Assembly (NCBI GenBank): GCA_016841565.1
Contig: JAENYX010000014.1
Location: 1 to 62,994, forward strand
DNA length: 62,994 bases
Direction: 5' to 3'
From: Clostridium thermobutyricum
GTDB taxonomy: Bacteria > Bacillota > Clostridia > Ch29
In this document: piece by piece, positions 1 to 7,820 of the stretch
How positions within the stretch are numbered: the stretch's first letter is position 1
How the letters are laid out: each line of letters begins with the position of its first letter
Program-made: the position numbers and the translations under genes
The notes under the pieces: model-generated
Seen by the model: the letters and a program-made list of their open reading frames with translations, nothing else
Database searches by the model: none
Told to the model about the DNA's origin: nothing

Positions 1-2486
1 CTATTGTTCCCGCCTATGGCATATATCTCCTTGCCCTCGGCCGCTACTCCCAGGTTATCCCTTGCCGTCGGCATATCTGGATATGTGTTTACTGTATTTG
101 TTATCGGATCATACTCCTCTACTGTTTTTAAGTAACCGCCGCTTCCATATCCCCCTATTAGGTATATCTTGTCATTAACTACCGCTGATACTAATCCGTG
201 TCTTGCTGTTGGCATATTACCTTTACTTGTCCATGTATCGGTTACTGGGTCGTATTCTTCGATTATATCGATATAATAACCATCTTTGTTTCCTCCTATA
301 GCATATATCTTGCCGTTTACTACCGCTGTGGCAAAATTTCTCCTGGCTGTTGGCATGCTTGACTTGGTTGTCCATGTGTTTGTTGCAGGATCGTATTCTT
401 CTACTATATCTAGTTGATATTCGGTGCTATTACGCCCCCCTATCGCATATATCTTACCGTTTACCTCCGCTACTTCATGACCGCTTCTTGCTGTCGGCAT
501 ATTTGCCATGGTTGTCCACGTATTCGATGCTGGATCATATTGGCGAGTGTCTCTCCTATATGAAGTGCTACTTGACTGCCCTCCTACTACATATATCTTT
601 TCGTCTGCTACTGCTGCCCCCGGATATCCCATCCCCATAGGCATATTGGCTTTGTAGGCCCATGTATCAGTTGCAGGGTCATACTCCTCTACTTTATTCA
701 GGTAAGTACTACCATATGTTCCCCCTATTGCATATATCTTGCCGTTTAACGCTGCTGTCGCTAAACCGCTTCGGCCATCCTGCATGCTTGCTACTGCCTT
801 CCATTCGCTGGGTATTTGAAGGCACGTCACTGCCATTAGTGTAATACTCCAATCACTCGCACCGGCTACATACTTTGCTCTTACCCTATATGTATGCTCT
901 GTCCCTGGAGTTAATCCTGTATGCTCATAGGTTGTACTACTGCCGTTATCAATAACAACTCCATCTACTTCTATGTCATAACCAGTAGCACCTTCTACAC
1001 TATCCCAGGTCACAGTTATTGTTGTGTCTGTTGCCGTTGTATTAATATTTTGGGGTACTTGAAGTGAAAGGGTTGTTAGGATTATCGAAACCGTATCGGA
1101 TGTGTTGCCGGAAGGGTCTATGCTTTTTATAACATACTCATAGGCTGTTGACGCATTCAAGCCACTGTCCTCATAATATAAGGAGCTTACTGTATCAAGC
1201 TCATTTTCATCTCTATATACCACATAGGATACTTCCCCGGAATCATCAGTGGCAGCATCCCAAATAATCCTAATATAGTTACAACCTATTTCTTCTTGCC
1301 TTAGATTTGTTACCGCTGTCGGTGGAGTGGTATCAAGCTCTATAGTGGTTACATTTATAACACTGCTCCAATCACTGGTGATACTTTCATTCTTAGACCT
1401 TACCCTGTAAGTATGCTCTGTCCCCGGGTCTAACCCGATATGCTCATAAGTTGTACTATTACCATTATCTAAAATATCTCCATCTACCTCTATATCGTAC
1501 CCTGTCGCCCCTTCTACACTGTTCCAGGTTATGATTATTGTTGTATCTGTTGACGTTGTGTTTATGTTTGTTGGTGTGCTCAGCAAGGTTGTATCTGTTG
1601 CCATTTGTGTTACTGTTTGTGTTACTACATTGCTCCAATCCCCGGTTCTGCTTTCTCCTTTTGCTCTAACCCTGTAGCTATGCTCTGTCCCAGATTCTAA
1701 TCCGGTATGCTGGTAGCTTGTGCTACTTCCGTTATCTACTACTACTCCATCTACTTCTATATCGTAACCGGTAGCATCTGCTACACTATCCCAGGTTACT
1801 GTTATAGCTGTATCGGTTGCTGTTGCATTTATGTTTGCTGGTATATCGAGAGCAGATGATAGGGTTGTCGTTTCACTTACCACTATACTCCAGTCACTTG
1901 TAATACTTTCATTCTTAGCCCTTACCCTATAAGTATGCTCTGTCTCTGGTTCTAATCCGGTATGCTCATAGGTTGTACTACTGCCATTATCTAAAACAAC
2001 TCCATCTACTTCTATGTCATAACCAGTAGCACCTTCTACACTATCCCAGGTCACAGTTATTGTTGTGTCTGTTGCCGTTGTATTAATATTTTGGGGTACT
2101 TGAAGTGAAAGGGTTGTTAGGATTATCGAAACCGTATCGGATGTGTTGCCGGAAGGGTCTATGCTTTTTATAACATACTCATAGGCTGTTGACGCATTCA
2201 AGCCACTGTCCTCATAATATAAGGAGCTTACTGTATCCAGCTCGCTTTCATCTCTATATACCACATAGGATACTGTCCCGGAATCATCAGTTGCAGCATC
2301 CCAGGCTATCTTTATGTAATCACACCCGATTTCCTCTTGCCTTAGATTTGACGGTGCTGACGGTGAATTTTCATCTAGAATCTCTGCATAAGCCAATATA
2401 GAAAAGTAACCATCAATTGCCATAAAATTGAGTACTAACACTATAATAAGAATTATTGATAGCAAACCCTTTCTCTTCTCCTTCAT
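1..2486 (-). CDS. Secreted FN3-kelch repeat protein, C-terminus cut by window edge
   Basis: This minus-strand frame is open from an ATG at 2486 to the left edge, about 828 codons, so the C-terminus is missing. AAGGAGG lies just upstream of the start. Residues 1-30 form a signal peptide (basic MKEKRK followed by a hydrophobic stretch). Next come six fibronectin type III modules starting near residues 36, 129, 215, 303, 387 and 476, in the order A-B-B-B-A-B, where A and B are two distinct module types. From about residue 560 there are at least five kelch repeats of about 47 residues, each with NGKIYAIGG, VEEYDP and TWT signatures and expected to form a beta-propeller. An extracellular adhesive or carbohydrate-binding role is inferred. 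No sorting signal is visible because the end is absent. All plus-strand frames here are shadows. Confidence 0.88.
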   Translation of the reverse strand, partial: MKEKRKGLLSIILIIVLVLNFMAIDGYFSILAYAEILDENSPSAPSNLRQEEIGCDYIKIAWDAATDDSGTVSYVVYRDESELDTVSSLYYEDSGLNASTAYEYVIKSIDPSGNTSDTVSIILTTLSLQVPQNINTTATDTTITVTWDSVEGATGYDIEVDGVVLDNGSSTTYEHTGLEPETEHTYRVRAKNESITSDWSIVVSETTTLSSALDIPANINATATDTAITVTWDSVADATGYDIEVDGVVVDNGSSTSYQHTGLESGTEHSYRVRAKGESRTGDWSNVVTQTVTQMATDTTLLSTPTNINTTSTDTTIIITWNSVEGATGYDIEVDGDILDNGNSTTYEHIGLDPGTEHTYRVRSKNESITSDWSSVINVTTIELDTTPPTAVTNLRQEEIGCNYIRIIWDAATDDSGEVSYVVYRDENELDTVSSLYYEDSGLNASTAYEYVIKSIDPSGNTSDTVSIILTTLSLQVPQNINTTATDTTITVTWDSVEGATGYDIEVDGVVIDNGSSTTYEHTGLTPGTEHTYRVRAKYVAGASDWSITLMAVTCLQIPSEWKAVASMQDGRSGLATAALNGKIYAIGGTYGSTYLNKVEEYDPATDTWAYKANMPMGMGYPGAAVADEKIYVVGGQSSSTSYRRDTRQYDPASNTWTTMANMPTARSGHEVAEVNGKIYAIGGRNSTEYQLDIVEEYDPATNTWTTKSSMPTARRNFATAVVNGKIYAIGGNKDGYYIDIIEEYDPVTDTWTSKGNMPTARHGLVSAVVNDKIYLIGGYGSGGYLKTVEEYDPITNTVNTYPDMPTARDNLGVAAEGKEIYAIGGNN
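955..1196. repeat. Exact internal duplication, copy 1
   Basis: These 242 bp are identical to 1996-2237, at an offset of 1041 bp (347 codons, in frame). The unit spans the end of an A-type FN3 module and the start of the following B-type module of the FN3-kelch gene. Other FN3 copies in the gene have diverged, so this pair is recent or kept alike by gene conversion. Confidence 0.9.
1996..2237. repeat. Exact internal duplication, copy 2
   Basis: This is the partner of 955-1196, identical over 242 bp. The first mismatch after the block is an A/C difference at 1197 against 2238. It encodes the A1-B1 FN3 junction near the N-terminus of the secreted protein. Confidence 0.9.
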
Positions 2487-3186
2487 ACTAACTATTCCTC
2501 CTTTTGCTTGCATGTTATTATGGATTCGCCTGAAATCCATTAGCACACGAGATATCAAATATATATTTACATTTATGTTTTATTTAACCATGGTATTTAA
2601 TATATGTTAAGACAACTCTTTTACTTATTTAACAAATCTTTGAAATATCCTTCTGAATTATTAATGTTTTCGCCGCAAATAACCTCATAATAGACTATCT
2701 ATTCTTATATTTATTCTTATTAATCGTAATACCTCACTATTTCGGTATATTACTGCTATTTTCTCCCGACACAATTACAGAATTTTTCTACTAATCTGAT
2801 AAAATTTACGTGGTAATATGTTGGTTTATAAACTTAATACAGAGCTTTTTCTTCGTTTTACTTTTTAATTACCTCAAAATTGTCTGCTGCTACTTACAAA
2901 CTTCATATCGCAATAACATTACAATTTTTTGATCGATACTTCCTACTGTCAAGTCCAAAGTGAACTTTTGCGGCCGAATTACTACCAATGAAAGCAAAAA
3001 AAATTCTCCACTTTATCAGTGAAGAACTCCAAAATTTTCTAGGTTATAATAATCTCTACAGCAAAGTTCCTTTTCGGTTTTTTCGTAAATTGAAACAAAA
3101 CACCTGTCTCTTGTTATTCCTATACCTCCTAGGGCACCCCTAAAGGGCTACCCATTTTACGTCCCGAACCGGGACCTCTACAAACC
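2487..3186. other. AT-rich intergenic region
   Basis: About 700 bp without a convincing gene. It holds the upstream region of the FN3-kelch gene, including a 7-bp hairpin (2520-2526 pairing with 2534-2540) in its probable leader, and the terminator at 2996-3027. A further GTCCCG/CGGGAC hairpin lies near 3160-3177. Nothing else was recognised. Confidence 0.5.
2996..3027 (-). terminator. Intrinsic terminator on minus strand
   Basis: On the minus strand the arm TTCTTCACT (3027-3019) pairs with AGTGGAGAA (3013-3005), one G-U pair, and is followed by eight or nine T (3004-2996). It lies about 160 bp beyond the stop of the FmdB-type gene and probably ends that transcript. Confidence 0.7.
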
Positions 3187-3399
3187 TCACCCGCCACCGC
3201 AGGCCGGGCCATGGGAACCTCCATGCCCGCCCGATCCCCCGGTCCCCGCGTCGCCGCCAACTCCGAAAACCGAGAATACTTTTTTGACCTTGCTGCTGCC
3301 GCAATCGGGGCATTCCACTTCTTTGTCCCTGTCCGAAGCCCTGACCAGCTTCTCAAAGGTTTTACCGCATTTTTCACAATTATATTCGTATATAGGCAC
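3187..3399 (-). CDS. FmdB-family zinc ribbon protein
   Basis: A 70-residue protein starting MPIYEYNCEKCG, the signature of the FmdB/CxxC_CxxC_SSSS putative regulatory family. Two CxxC knuckles, CEKCG (about 8-12) and CPDCG (about 34-38), should bind one zinc. The tail is a glycine-rich stretch ending PACGGG. The start is GTG at 3399 behind AAAGGAG. The family is named after a protein encoded near formamidase genes, but its molecular role is unknown and nothing nearby points to formamide metabolism. It is a single gene, with a terminator-like hairpin about 160 bp downstream. Confidence 0.85.
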   Translation of the reverse strand: MPIYEYNCEKCGKTFEKLVRASDRDKEVECPDCGSSKVKKVFSVFGVGGDAGTGGSGGHGGSHGPACGGG

Positions 3400-3506
3400 T
3401 GTTATCTCTCCTTTCTGCTGCGGTTTAAAAATTTGTAATATAGGGTACGGGGGTATATATACATAATATTATACCACCATTACTGCCGGTGTAAACAGAT
3501 ACTAAT

Positions 3507-3529
3507 AAAAAAGGCGCCCCTCCGGGGCG
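3507..3529 (-). terminator. Intrinsic terminator downstream of sdpI-like gene
   Basis: The minus strand has a 6-bp GC stem (CGCCCC, loop GGA, GGGGCG; 3529-3515) followed by CC and six T (3512-3507). It lies about 180 bp past the stop of the SdpI-like gene; the repeat at 3559-3666 sits between stop and terminator. Confidence 0.75.
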
Positions 3530-3558
3530 AGACTTCTGAGAAACTATGCTTTTTTGTT

Positions 3559-3666
3559 TGTCATTCTGAAACGAAGTTGAAGAATCTGACTTTGTCATTC
3601 TGAACGTAGTGAAGAATCTTATGTTTCCAATAACTTAAAGATCCTTCGCTATCGCTCAGGATGACA
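3559..3666. repeat. Dispersed palindromic repeat, TGTCATTCTGA type
   Basis: Two direct copies (3559-3587 and 3593-3620) begin TGTCATTCTGAA and end AGAATCT. A third unit in inverted orientation lies at 3638-3666 (AAGATCCTTCG ... AGGATGACA). The reverse complement of the third matches the first two with a few substitutions, so the block can fold as a long hairpin. Similar TGTCATTCTGAGCGAAG words are widespread intergenic palindromes in bacterial genomes; no transposase is present. Confidence 0.8.
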
Positions 3667-3704
3667 AAAAGAGACTTTTTCAGTGGCCTCCTCAGGGGCA
3701 CCCT

Positions 3705-4361
3705 TTACGCCTTTTTCTCCAGCTGTTTGAATATTATATATGAATACACAACCGGCGACAGTGCCAGTCCGAAAACCAGTACCAGGAATATTGTGCCGCT
3801 GGTTATAAAACCAACAAAGGCATTAATTACAAAAACAACTCCCAGCACCACGAACACCCTTCCCCCAAAACGGTGGGTTTTTTCCCAGACCTTTTCATTG
3901 GACAGAGTCCAGGGAGTCTTTATGCCCATATACCAGTTCTGCTTAATCCTGCTCATGTAGTTGCCCAGTACTATAAACAACACCCCCACCATAGCGTTAA
4001 CCCACAGTGTTATATTAACCTGTCTGCCAAAAGCCGCCATTATGGAAAAGATGTATACAAACGCCATGAAACCCATGATTACCTGCATCAACAGAAAGTA
4101 CTCTTTCTTGAACCTTTCATAATTTGCCCTTTTGGGGTCCAACCCCGGCAGTATAACAGCAAGAGCATATATCAATATTGAAACGACCGGGCCCATGGAT
4201 ACCGCCTCAGTTTTTGATCCATACCTGTCGGGCTGGCCGTTGAAGGACCAGTGCACCGGATACTGGCCGTCAGCGGGAAGCTTTATATAGGCGTAAACGG
4301 CAACGGCACATACTACAACCAGCATTATGAGCATTATGGGATTACTTCGTATTCTTTTCAA
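3705..4361 (-). CDS. sdpI: SdpI/DUF1648-family membrane protein
   Basis: A 218-residue integral membrane protein with about six hydrophobic segments (near 9-27, 57-72, 88-108, 119-136, 165-185, 190-208). The N-terminal third has the DUF1648 pattern (LPADGQYPVHWSFNGQPDRY) and the C-terminal half the SdpI pattern (GNYMSRIKQNWYMGIKTPWT). In Bacillus subtilis SdpI gives immunity to the SdpC toxin and recruits the SdpR repressor to the membrane. Here it follows an SdpR-type gene by 13 bp, so the two form an operon. The start is TTG at 4361 behind GGAGGGAG. No SdpC-like toxin gene is nearby, so its role may be immunity to foreign toxin or signal sensing. Confidence 0.85.
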   Translation of the reverse strand: MKRIRSNPIMLIMLVVVCAVAVYAYIKLPADGQYPVHWSFNGQPDRYGSKTEAVSMGPVVSILIYALAVILPGLDPKRANYERFKKEYFLLMQVIMGFMAFVYIFSIMAAFGRQVNITLWVNAMVGVLFIVLGNYMSRIKQNWYMGIKTPWTLSNEKVWEKTHRFGGRVFVVLGVVFVINAFVGFITSGTIFLVLVFGLALSPVVYSYIIFKQLEKKA

Positions 4362-4374
4362 TGCAATCTCCCTC

Positions 4375-4632
4375 CTATTCCTTAAAATTTACAAGCCAGG
4401 CCATTAAATCCTGAAAAACCGTGGTGTTCAGCGAGTATATAATATTCTGGCCCCGCCTTTCCACCGACACAAGCCTTACATCTTTTAACATTTTGAGATG
4501 ATGAGAAATTGTAGCATGAGTTGTAGAAAACCTTTCGGCTATCTCACCGGCAGTCATATCCCCACTCCTGAGCATCATCAATATCTCTCTTCTGGTTTTG
4601 TCCGACAAAGCCTTAAAGGTATCTCCAAGCAA
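4375..4632 (-). CDS. sdpR: ArsR/SdpR-family autorepressor
   Basis: An 85-residue winged-helix regulator. The recognition region reads MTAGEIAERFSTTHATISHH, typical of the ArsR/SmtB fold, and no metal-binding cysteines are present, which fits the SdpR subgroup. The start is TTG at 4632 behind AAAGGAG. It lies directly upstream of the sdpI-like gene. The 24-bp palindrome at 4669-4692, just upstream, is the likely operator, so autorepression of the pair is expected. In the characterised system SdpI bound to toxin titrates SdpR; that this applies here is inference. Confidence 0.85.
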   Translation of the reverse strand: MLGDTFKALSDKTRREILMMLRSGDMTAGEIAERFSTTHATISHHLKMLKDVRLVSVERRGQNIIYSLNTTVFQDLMAWLVNFKE

Positions 4633-4668
4633 AACATCACTCCTTTTTTTACCGCAATTGATATTTAG

Positions 4669-4692
4669 ATATTTAGATTCACATCTAAATAT
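4669..4692. promoter_or_regulatory. Palindromic operator for the SdpR-type repressor
   Basis: A perfect 10-bp inverted repeat, ATATTTAGAT-N4-ATCTAAATAT, centred about 48 bp upstream of the regulator start. An extra half site (ATATTTAGAT at 4661-4670) overlaps on the left. Position and symmetry fit binding by an ArsR dimer. Confidence 0.75.
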
Positions 4693-4771
4693 TACACGGT
4701 TAAAGCTTTTTTGTCAATACCAAAACTGCCAGGGGAATAGCACCATTTACATTTCCCTGGCAGTTAAACTA

Positions 4772-5857
4772 CTATCTGTATTCCAAAATCCTCTCCAGGA
4801 TCCTGTCCTTCAGCCTGTCTACCGCTTTGAAATCCATATTGTTTATATAATGCTCCTCCAGCCTGTCATGGGTTTTCTTTGCATTGTATATTGCCGCTAT
4901 AGCCTCTGCTTGGAGCTGTTCATATAAATGCATATCACCCTCTATATCCTCCATACTGCCTCCCAGTCTGTCCCGGTCCAGCATCAGGTTTAAATCCACT
5001 GCCCTGTCGGCAGTTTTTTTGCCCTCAGTGCTGCAGGTAACCGCTACCCCAAGCTCTTTTAACACAATGGTATCCAGCTTATGGGGTTTTAAAGGCCGGT
5101 GAAAGTATTCAACCTCCACGCCCCTGTCCGATGCATATCCGGCCAGCCTGTTTAATATGAACGTCTTGCCCGTCCCGGGATGCCCATTAACATAATATGT
5201 TCTTTGTACATTTTCCAGTATTGTCTCCGAATAGTCCACAAATCCTCCCGGCGTATATGCACTGCCAAAGAGGTGCCGGTCTTTCCCCGGTATCGCCGAT
5301 ACCGGCCATCCGGCAAAAATCTCCCCTGCCCATTCCTCGGCCGCCAGGTTGGCCCTTCCATAGTCCATACTTGAGCTGTATTTTTCCTCTATATCATCCA
5401 TAACAAGCTTTGCCGCCGCCAGCAGTTTATAGGCCCTGGCAAAATGCCGGCTTATTTCCCTGGTGTATTTAACTATGTCACCCCTACATTTTTCCAATGC
5501 GCCCACATCCCAAAATTCACCGAAGTTAATTATTTCGTCAACAGCCCCGGGGTATTTGGGGTCCACTACGTGAGGAGCAGTACCGTCAAGCAGGGCAATT
5601 TTTAAATCCTCTATGACAACCGCATCAAGGGAATTGTTGTCCGACGAACAATAATGCATCTCTATGTCAAAGCCCAGTTCTGTCATTTCCTTGGCCATTT
5701 TCTTCATAAAGCTGGATTTACCCACCCCCGGTCCGCCTTTTATTACAAAAACCCTGTTTGCATCCTCTGATATTATATAGTTGTAATATGAATAAAAGCC
5801 CTGGGAGGTATTACCCCCGGGAAACATTTTTCTTACCCTTCCTGCCACAGCAACCAT
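4772..5857 (-). CDS. Tandem P-loop ATPase, PRK06851-like
   Basis: A 361-residue cytosolic protein with two Walker A motifs, GGPGVGKS (41-48) and GHPGTGKT (225-232). The residues ahead of each loop resemble one another (RKMF...GGNTSQGFYSYYNYI against RHLFGSAYTPGGFVDYSETI), so the protein is an internal duplication. It matches a Bacillota family annotated only as a conserved ATPase. Substrate and partners are unknown. It stands alone, downstream of nothing obvious. The ATG at 5857 sits directly against GAGAGG; the GTG three codons later would have better spacing, so the start is uncertain by three residues. Confidence 0.75.
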   Translation of the reverse strand: MVAVAGRVRKMFPGGNTSQGFYSYYNYIISEDANRVFVIKGGPGVGKSSFMKKMAKEMTELGFDIEMHYCSSDNNSLDAVVIEDLKIALLDGTAPHVVDPKYPGAVDEIINFGEFWDVGALEKCRGDIVKYTREISRHFARAYKLLAAAKLVMDDIEEKYSSSMDYGRANLAAEEWAGEIFAGWPVSAIPGKDRHLFGSAYTPGGFVDYSETILENVQRTYYVNGHPGTGKTFILNRLAGYASDRGVEVEYFHRPLKPHKLDTIVLKELGVAVTCSTEGKKTADRAVDLNLMLDRDRLGGSMEDIEGDMHLYEQLQAEAIAAIYNAKKTHDRLEEHYINNMDFKAVDRLKDRILERILEYR

Positions 5858-6229
5858 CCTCTCATTTTTTAATACTATCAGTTTATTTCACAGGACTTAA
5901 TATGTGAATACCGCATATTTATATATGCCATAACCGGCCGCTCTTTTTTGACACAATTACTCAAAATACCGCATCAAACTTTGTCGTATTATATCTTGGT
6001 TGATAATTATTTGAAAAATGTTATAATAAAAATAGCATTATTTGTTATGTCTGCCGATAATTATATTGGAATGTATCCTTAACTTACACCGGGATGAAAA
6101 ATATGCTTATGTCATTCCCGGATATAATGATTCAATACATTAGCTGCACTATTCAACTACTTATCACGACTCTATTATTAGCAATTTTCTCACCATAATG
6201 TAAAAATAAAAATAACGGGAGGTATCATT
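5858..6229. other. Intergenic region upstream of the actin-like gene
   Basis: A divergent spacer of 372 bp. It contains the promoter at 6000-6027 and, in the resulting leader of roughly 195 nt, an imperfect hairpin (CCGGGATGA near 6093 with TCATTCCCGG near 6114). No small gene was found. Confidence 0.5.
6000..6027 (+). promoter_or_regulatory. Sigma-A-type promoter for the actin-bactofilin pair
   Basis: TTGATA (6000-6005), a 16-bp spacer and TATAAT (6022-6027), in the right orientation and about 200 bp before the actin-like start codon. Confidence 0.65.
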
Positions 6230-7231
6230 ATGACAAAGCTTATTGGACTTGATGTTGGTTATGGATTTATGAAAGTTACTGACGGAAAAACCGGTTTTTC
6301 CTTTCCCAGTGTGATAGGAGAAGGGCATAACAAGCAAACCTTCAATGTATTATCTACCGGAAATTCACCAGTAGACGATCTGAAAATCGGCATCGACGAT
6401 CAACTCTATTTCGTTGGCAAAACGGCTATCAGACATTCAAAGTTCGCACACCGCGATCTCTCTTACACAAGGGCAATAAGCGATGACCTGGAAACCCTTT
6501 TCTACAGTGCCCTAAGTCCTTTTTGTAACAACCCGGTTAACCGGTTCAGGGTCATAACAGGCCTTCCGGTGGAGAGAATGCACCTGTCTTATGACCTGGC
6601 GGAAAGGGTAAAGGGAGAAAAGGTAGTAGTCATTTTTAAAGGAGATACTCCTCATGAGGTAAAGATAGATATTGAAGATGTGGAAGTGGTACCACAGCCC
6701 CTTGGCACATACTGGGCGGTATATCTTAATACCCTCGGGCAAATAACCGAACCGTCGGCAGGTCAGATAGGGATAATTGACGTAGGCTTCAGGACAACCG
6801 ACCTTGCCGCCATAGAAGAATCCGAATACATACCCGAGAAAAGCAAAACCATACCCATCGGATTGGTAACCGCCTACAGCGAAATTGCCAATCACCTTGC
6901 ACTATCATATGGAGTGGAAAAAGAAAATTATGATCTGGACGGCATAGTAATTAAAAAGAGATTAAATGTAGCAGGCGAAATCATTGACATCACAGATATT
7001 GTAAACAACGCCTATGCTAAACTGGCGATGAATATACTGGTTATGATAAACTCCTACTGGAAAACCAACGATTTCGGAAATATAGTCATCAGCGGGGGCG
7101 GAGGCCAGGCTGTCAGCACATATATGTCGCCAAAGCTTAAGCAGGCCCAGCTGGCTCCAGAGCCAATAACGGCCAACTGCCGCGGCTATTTGACATGGGC
7201 AAATCTGCACTGGGGAACACTTACCGAATAA
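6230..7231 (+). CDS. ParM/StbA-like actin
   Basis: A 333-residue actin-fold ATPase. Phosphate-1 motif GLDVGYGFMKV (about 6-16), phosphate-2 motif GIIDVGFRTTDLAA (near 183-196) and adenosine motif NIVISGGGG (near 287-295) are all present, as in plasmid ParM/StbA and archaeal Ta0583-type actins. Such proteins polymerise with nucleotide; plasmid versions push DNA copies apart. Here there is no ParR-like partner or centromere repeat set, and the next gene 51 bp downstream encodes a bactofilin, another polymer-forming protein. A chromosomal cytoskeletal role is therefore more likely than plasmid partition. The start is ATG behind GGGAGG. Confidence 0.85.
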   Translation: MTKLIGLDVGYGFMKVTDGKTGFSFPSVIGEGHNKQTFNVLSTGNSPVDDLKIGIDDQLYFVGKTAIRHSKFAHRDLSYTRAISDDLETLFYSALSPFCNNPVNRFRVITGLPVERMHLSYDLAERVKGEKVVVIFKGDTPHEVKIDIEDVEVVPQPLGTYWAVYLNTLGQITEPSAGQIGIIDVGFRTTDLAAIEESEYIPEKSKTIPIGLVTAYSEIANHLALSYGVEKENYDLDGIVIKKRLNVAGEIIDITDIVNNAYAKLAMNILVMINSYWKTNDFGNIVISGGGGQAVSTYMSPKLKQAQLAPEPITANCRGYLTWANLHWGTLTE

Positions 7232-7282
7232 TCCGACATTTATAACTGTTATCCGATTTAATGAATAGTGAGGAAAAATGCC

Positions 7283-7753
7283 ATGTTTTCATTGAATTTT
7301 AAAAAAAATCAAACAAATCCTGAAGAACAGAGAACTGTTATAATCCGCGGTGGAATAAACGGCTCTATCCAACGTGCGGAAAAAGTAATTGTAGCAAAAT
7401 CGGGGCATTTTCAGGGGACTATTGTCGCTTCATCCATAGAAGTATACGGAGAATTAAGCGGAAGTATAGAATGCAATAATATCGAAGTATTTCCTACGGG
7501 TCAGCTGCGCTGTGAAAATATGAAATACCAGAATATTGTTGTCCATGATGGAGCCCTGGTACTCCAAAACACCGATCGCCAGGCCTTTGTTTCCAATACT
7601 TCATTTAAAAATACAGAACCCGGTGGTAATTCCGGTTCTCCGGAAGAAAGCCCAAAGAAAGCCCCCGACCCGACCATTGAGATTAATAACAATGATAAGG
7701 ACACAACCCATCCCGAGGATCCGGGAGGGCCCATTTTCTACACCAGTGTTTAA
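7283..7753 (+). CDS. Bactofilin
   Basis: A polymer-forming cytoskeletal protein of about 156 residues. The bactofilin core (about residues 13-105) shows the repeating right-handed beta-helix pattern: IIRGGINGSI, VIVAKSGHFQGTI, IEVYGELSGSIECNNI, IEVFPTGQLRCENM. The tail is charged and proline/asparagine rich, probably disordered. The ATG at 7283 behind GAGGAA is preferred to the in-frame GTG at 7268, which overlaps that Shine-Dalgarno. Bactofilins form membrane-associated filaments that position cell-wall or morphogenetic factors. Co-transcription with the actin-like gene is inferred from the 51-bp gap and the strong terminator after this gene. Confidence 0.88.
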   Translation: MFSLNFKKNQTNPEEQRTVIIRGGINGSIQRAEKVIVAKSGHFQGTIVASSIEVYGELSGSIECNNIEVFPTGQLRCENMKYQNIVVHDGALVLQNTDRQAFVSNTSFKNTEPGGNSGSPEESPKKAPDPTIEINNNDKDTTHPEDPGGPIFYTSV

Positions 7754-7760
7754 AGAAAAA

Positions 7761-7804
7761 CAATAGGGCGGTTCTTCCGACAAAGCAGAAGAACCGCCCT
7801 ATTG
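7761..7804. terminator. Bidirectional intrinsic terminator
   Basis: A perfect 17-bp stem (7761-7777 with 7788-7804, 10-nt loop), flanked by AAAAA on the left and TTTTT on the right. It serves the bactofilin from the left and the ABC permease gene from the right. Confidence 0.92.
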
Positions 7805-7820
7805 TTTTTCACCTTGGCTG

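Noticed and set aside
350..844. Plus-strand ORFs of 60-96 codons at the left edge
   Set aside because: They lie opposite the kelch repeats of a continuous minus-strand frame and have no ribosome binding sites or known motifs.
2900..3120. Possible insertion sequence remnant near the fmdB-like gene
   Set aside because: The AT-rich stretch has an isolated GC word (TGCGGCCGAATT) but no transposase coding sequence or matching terminal repeats.
6230..7231. Actin-like gene as evidence for an integrated plasmid
   Set aside because: No ParR, replication, relaxase or integrase genes lie nearby, and both neighbours are ordinary chromosomal genes.
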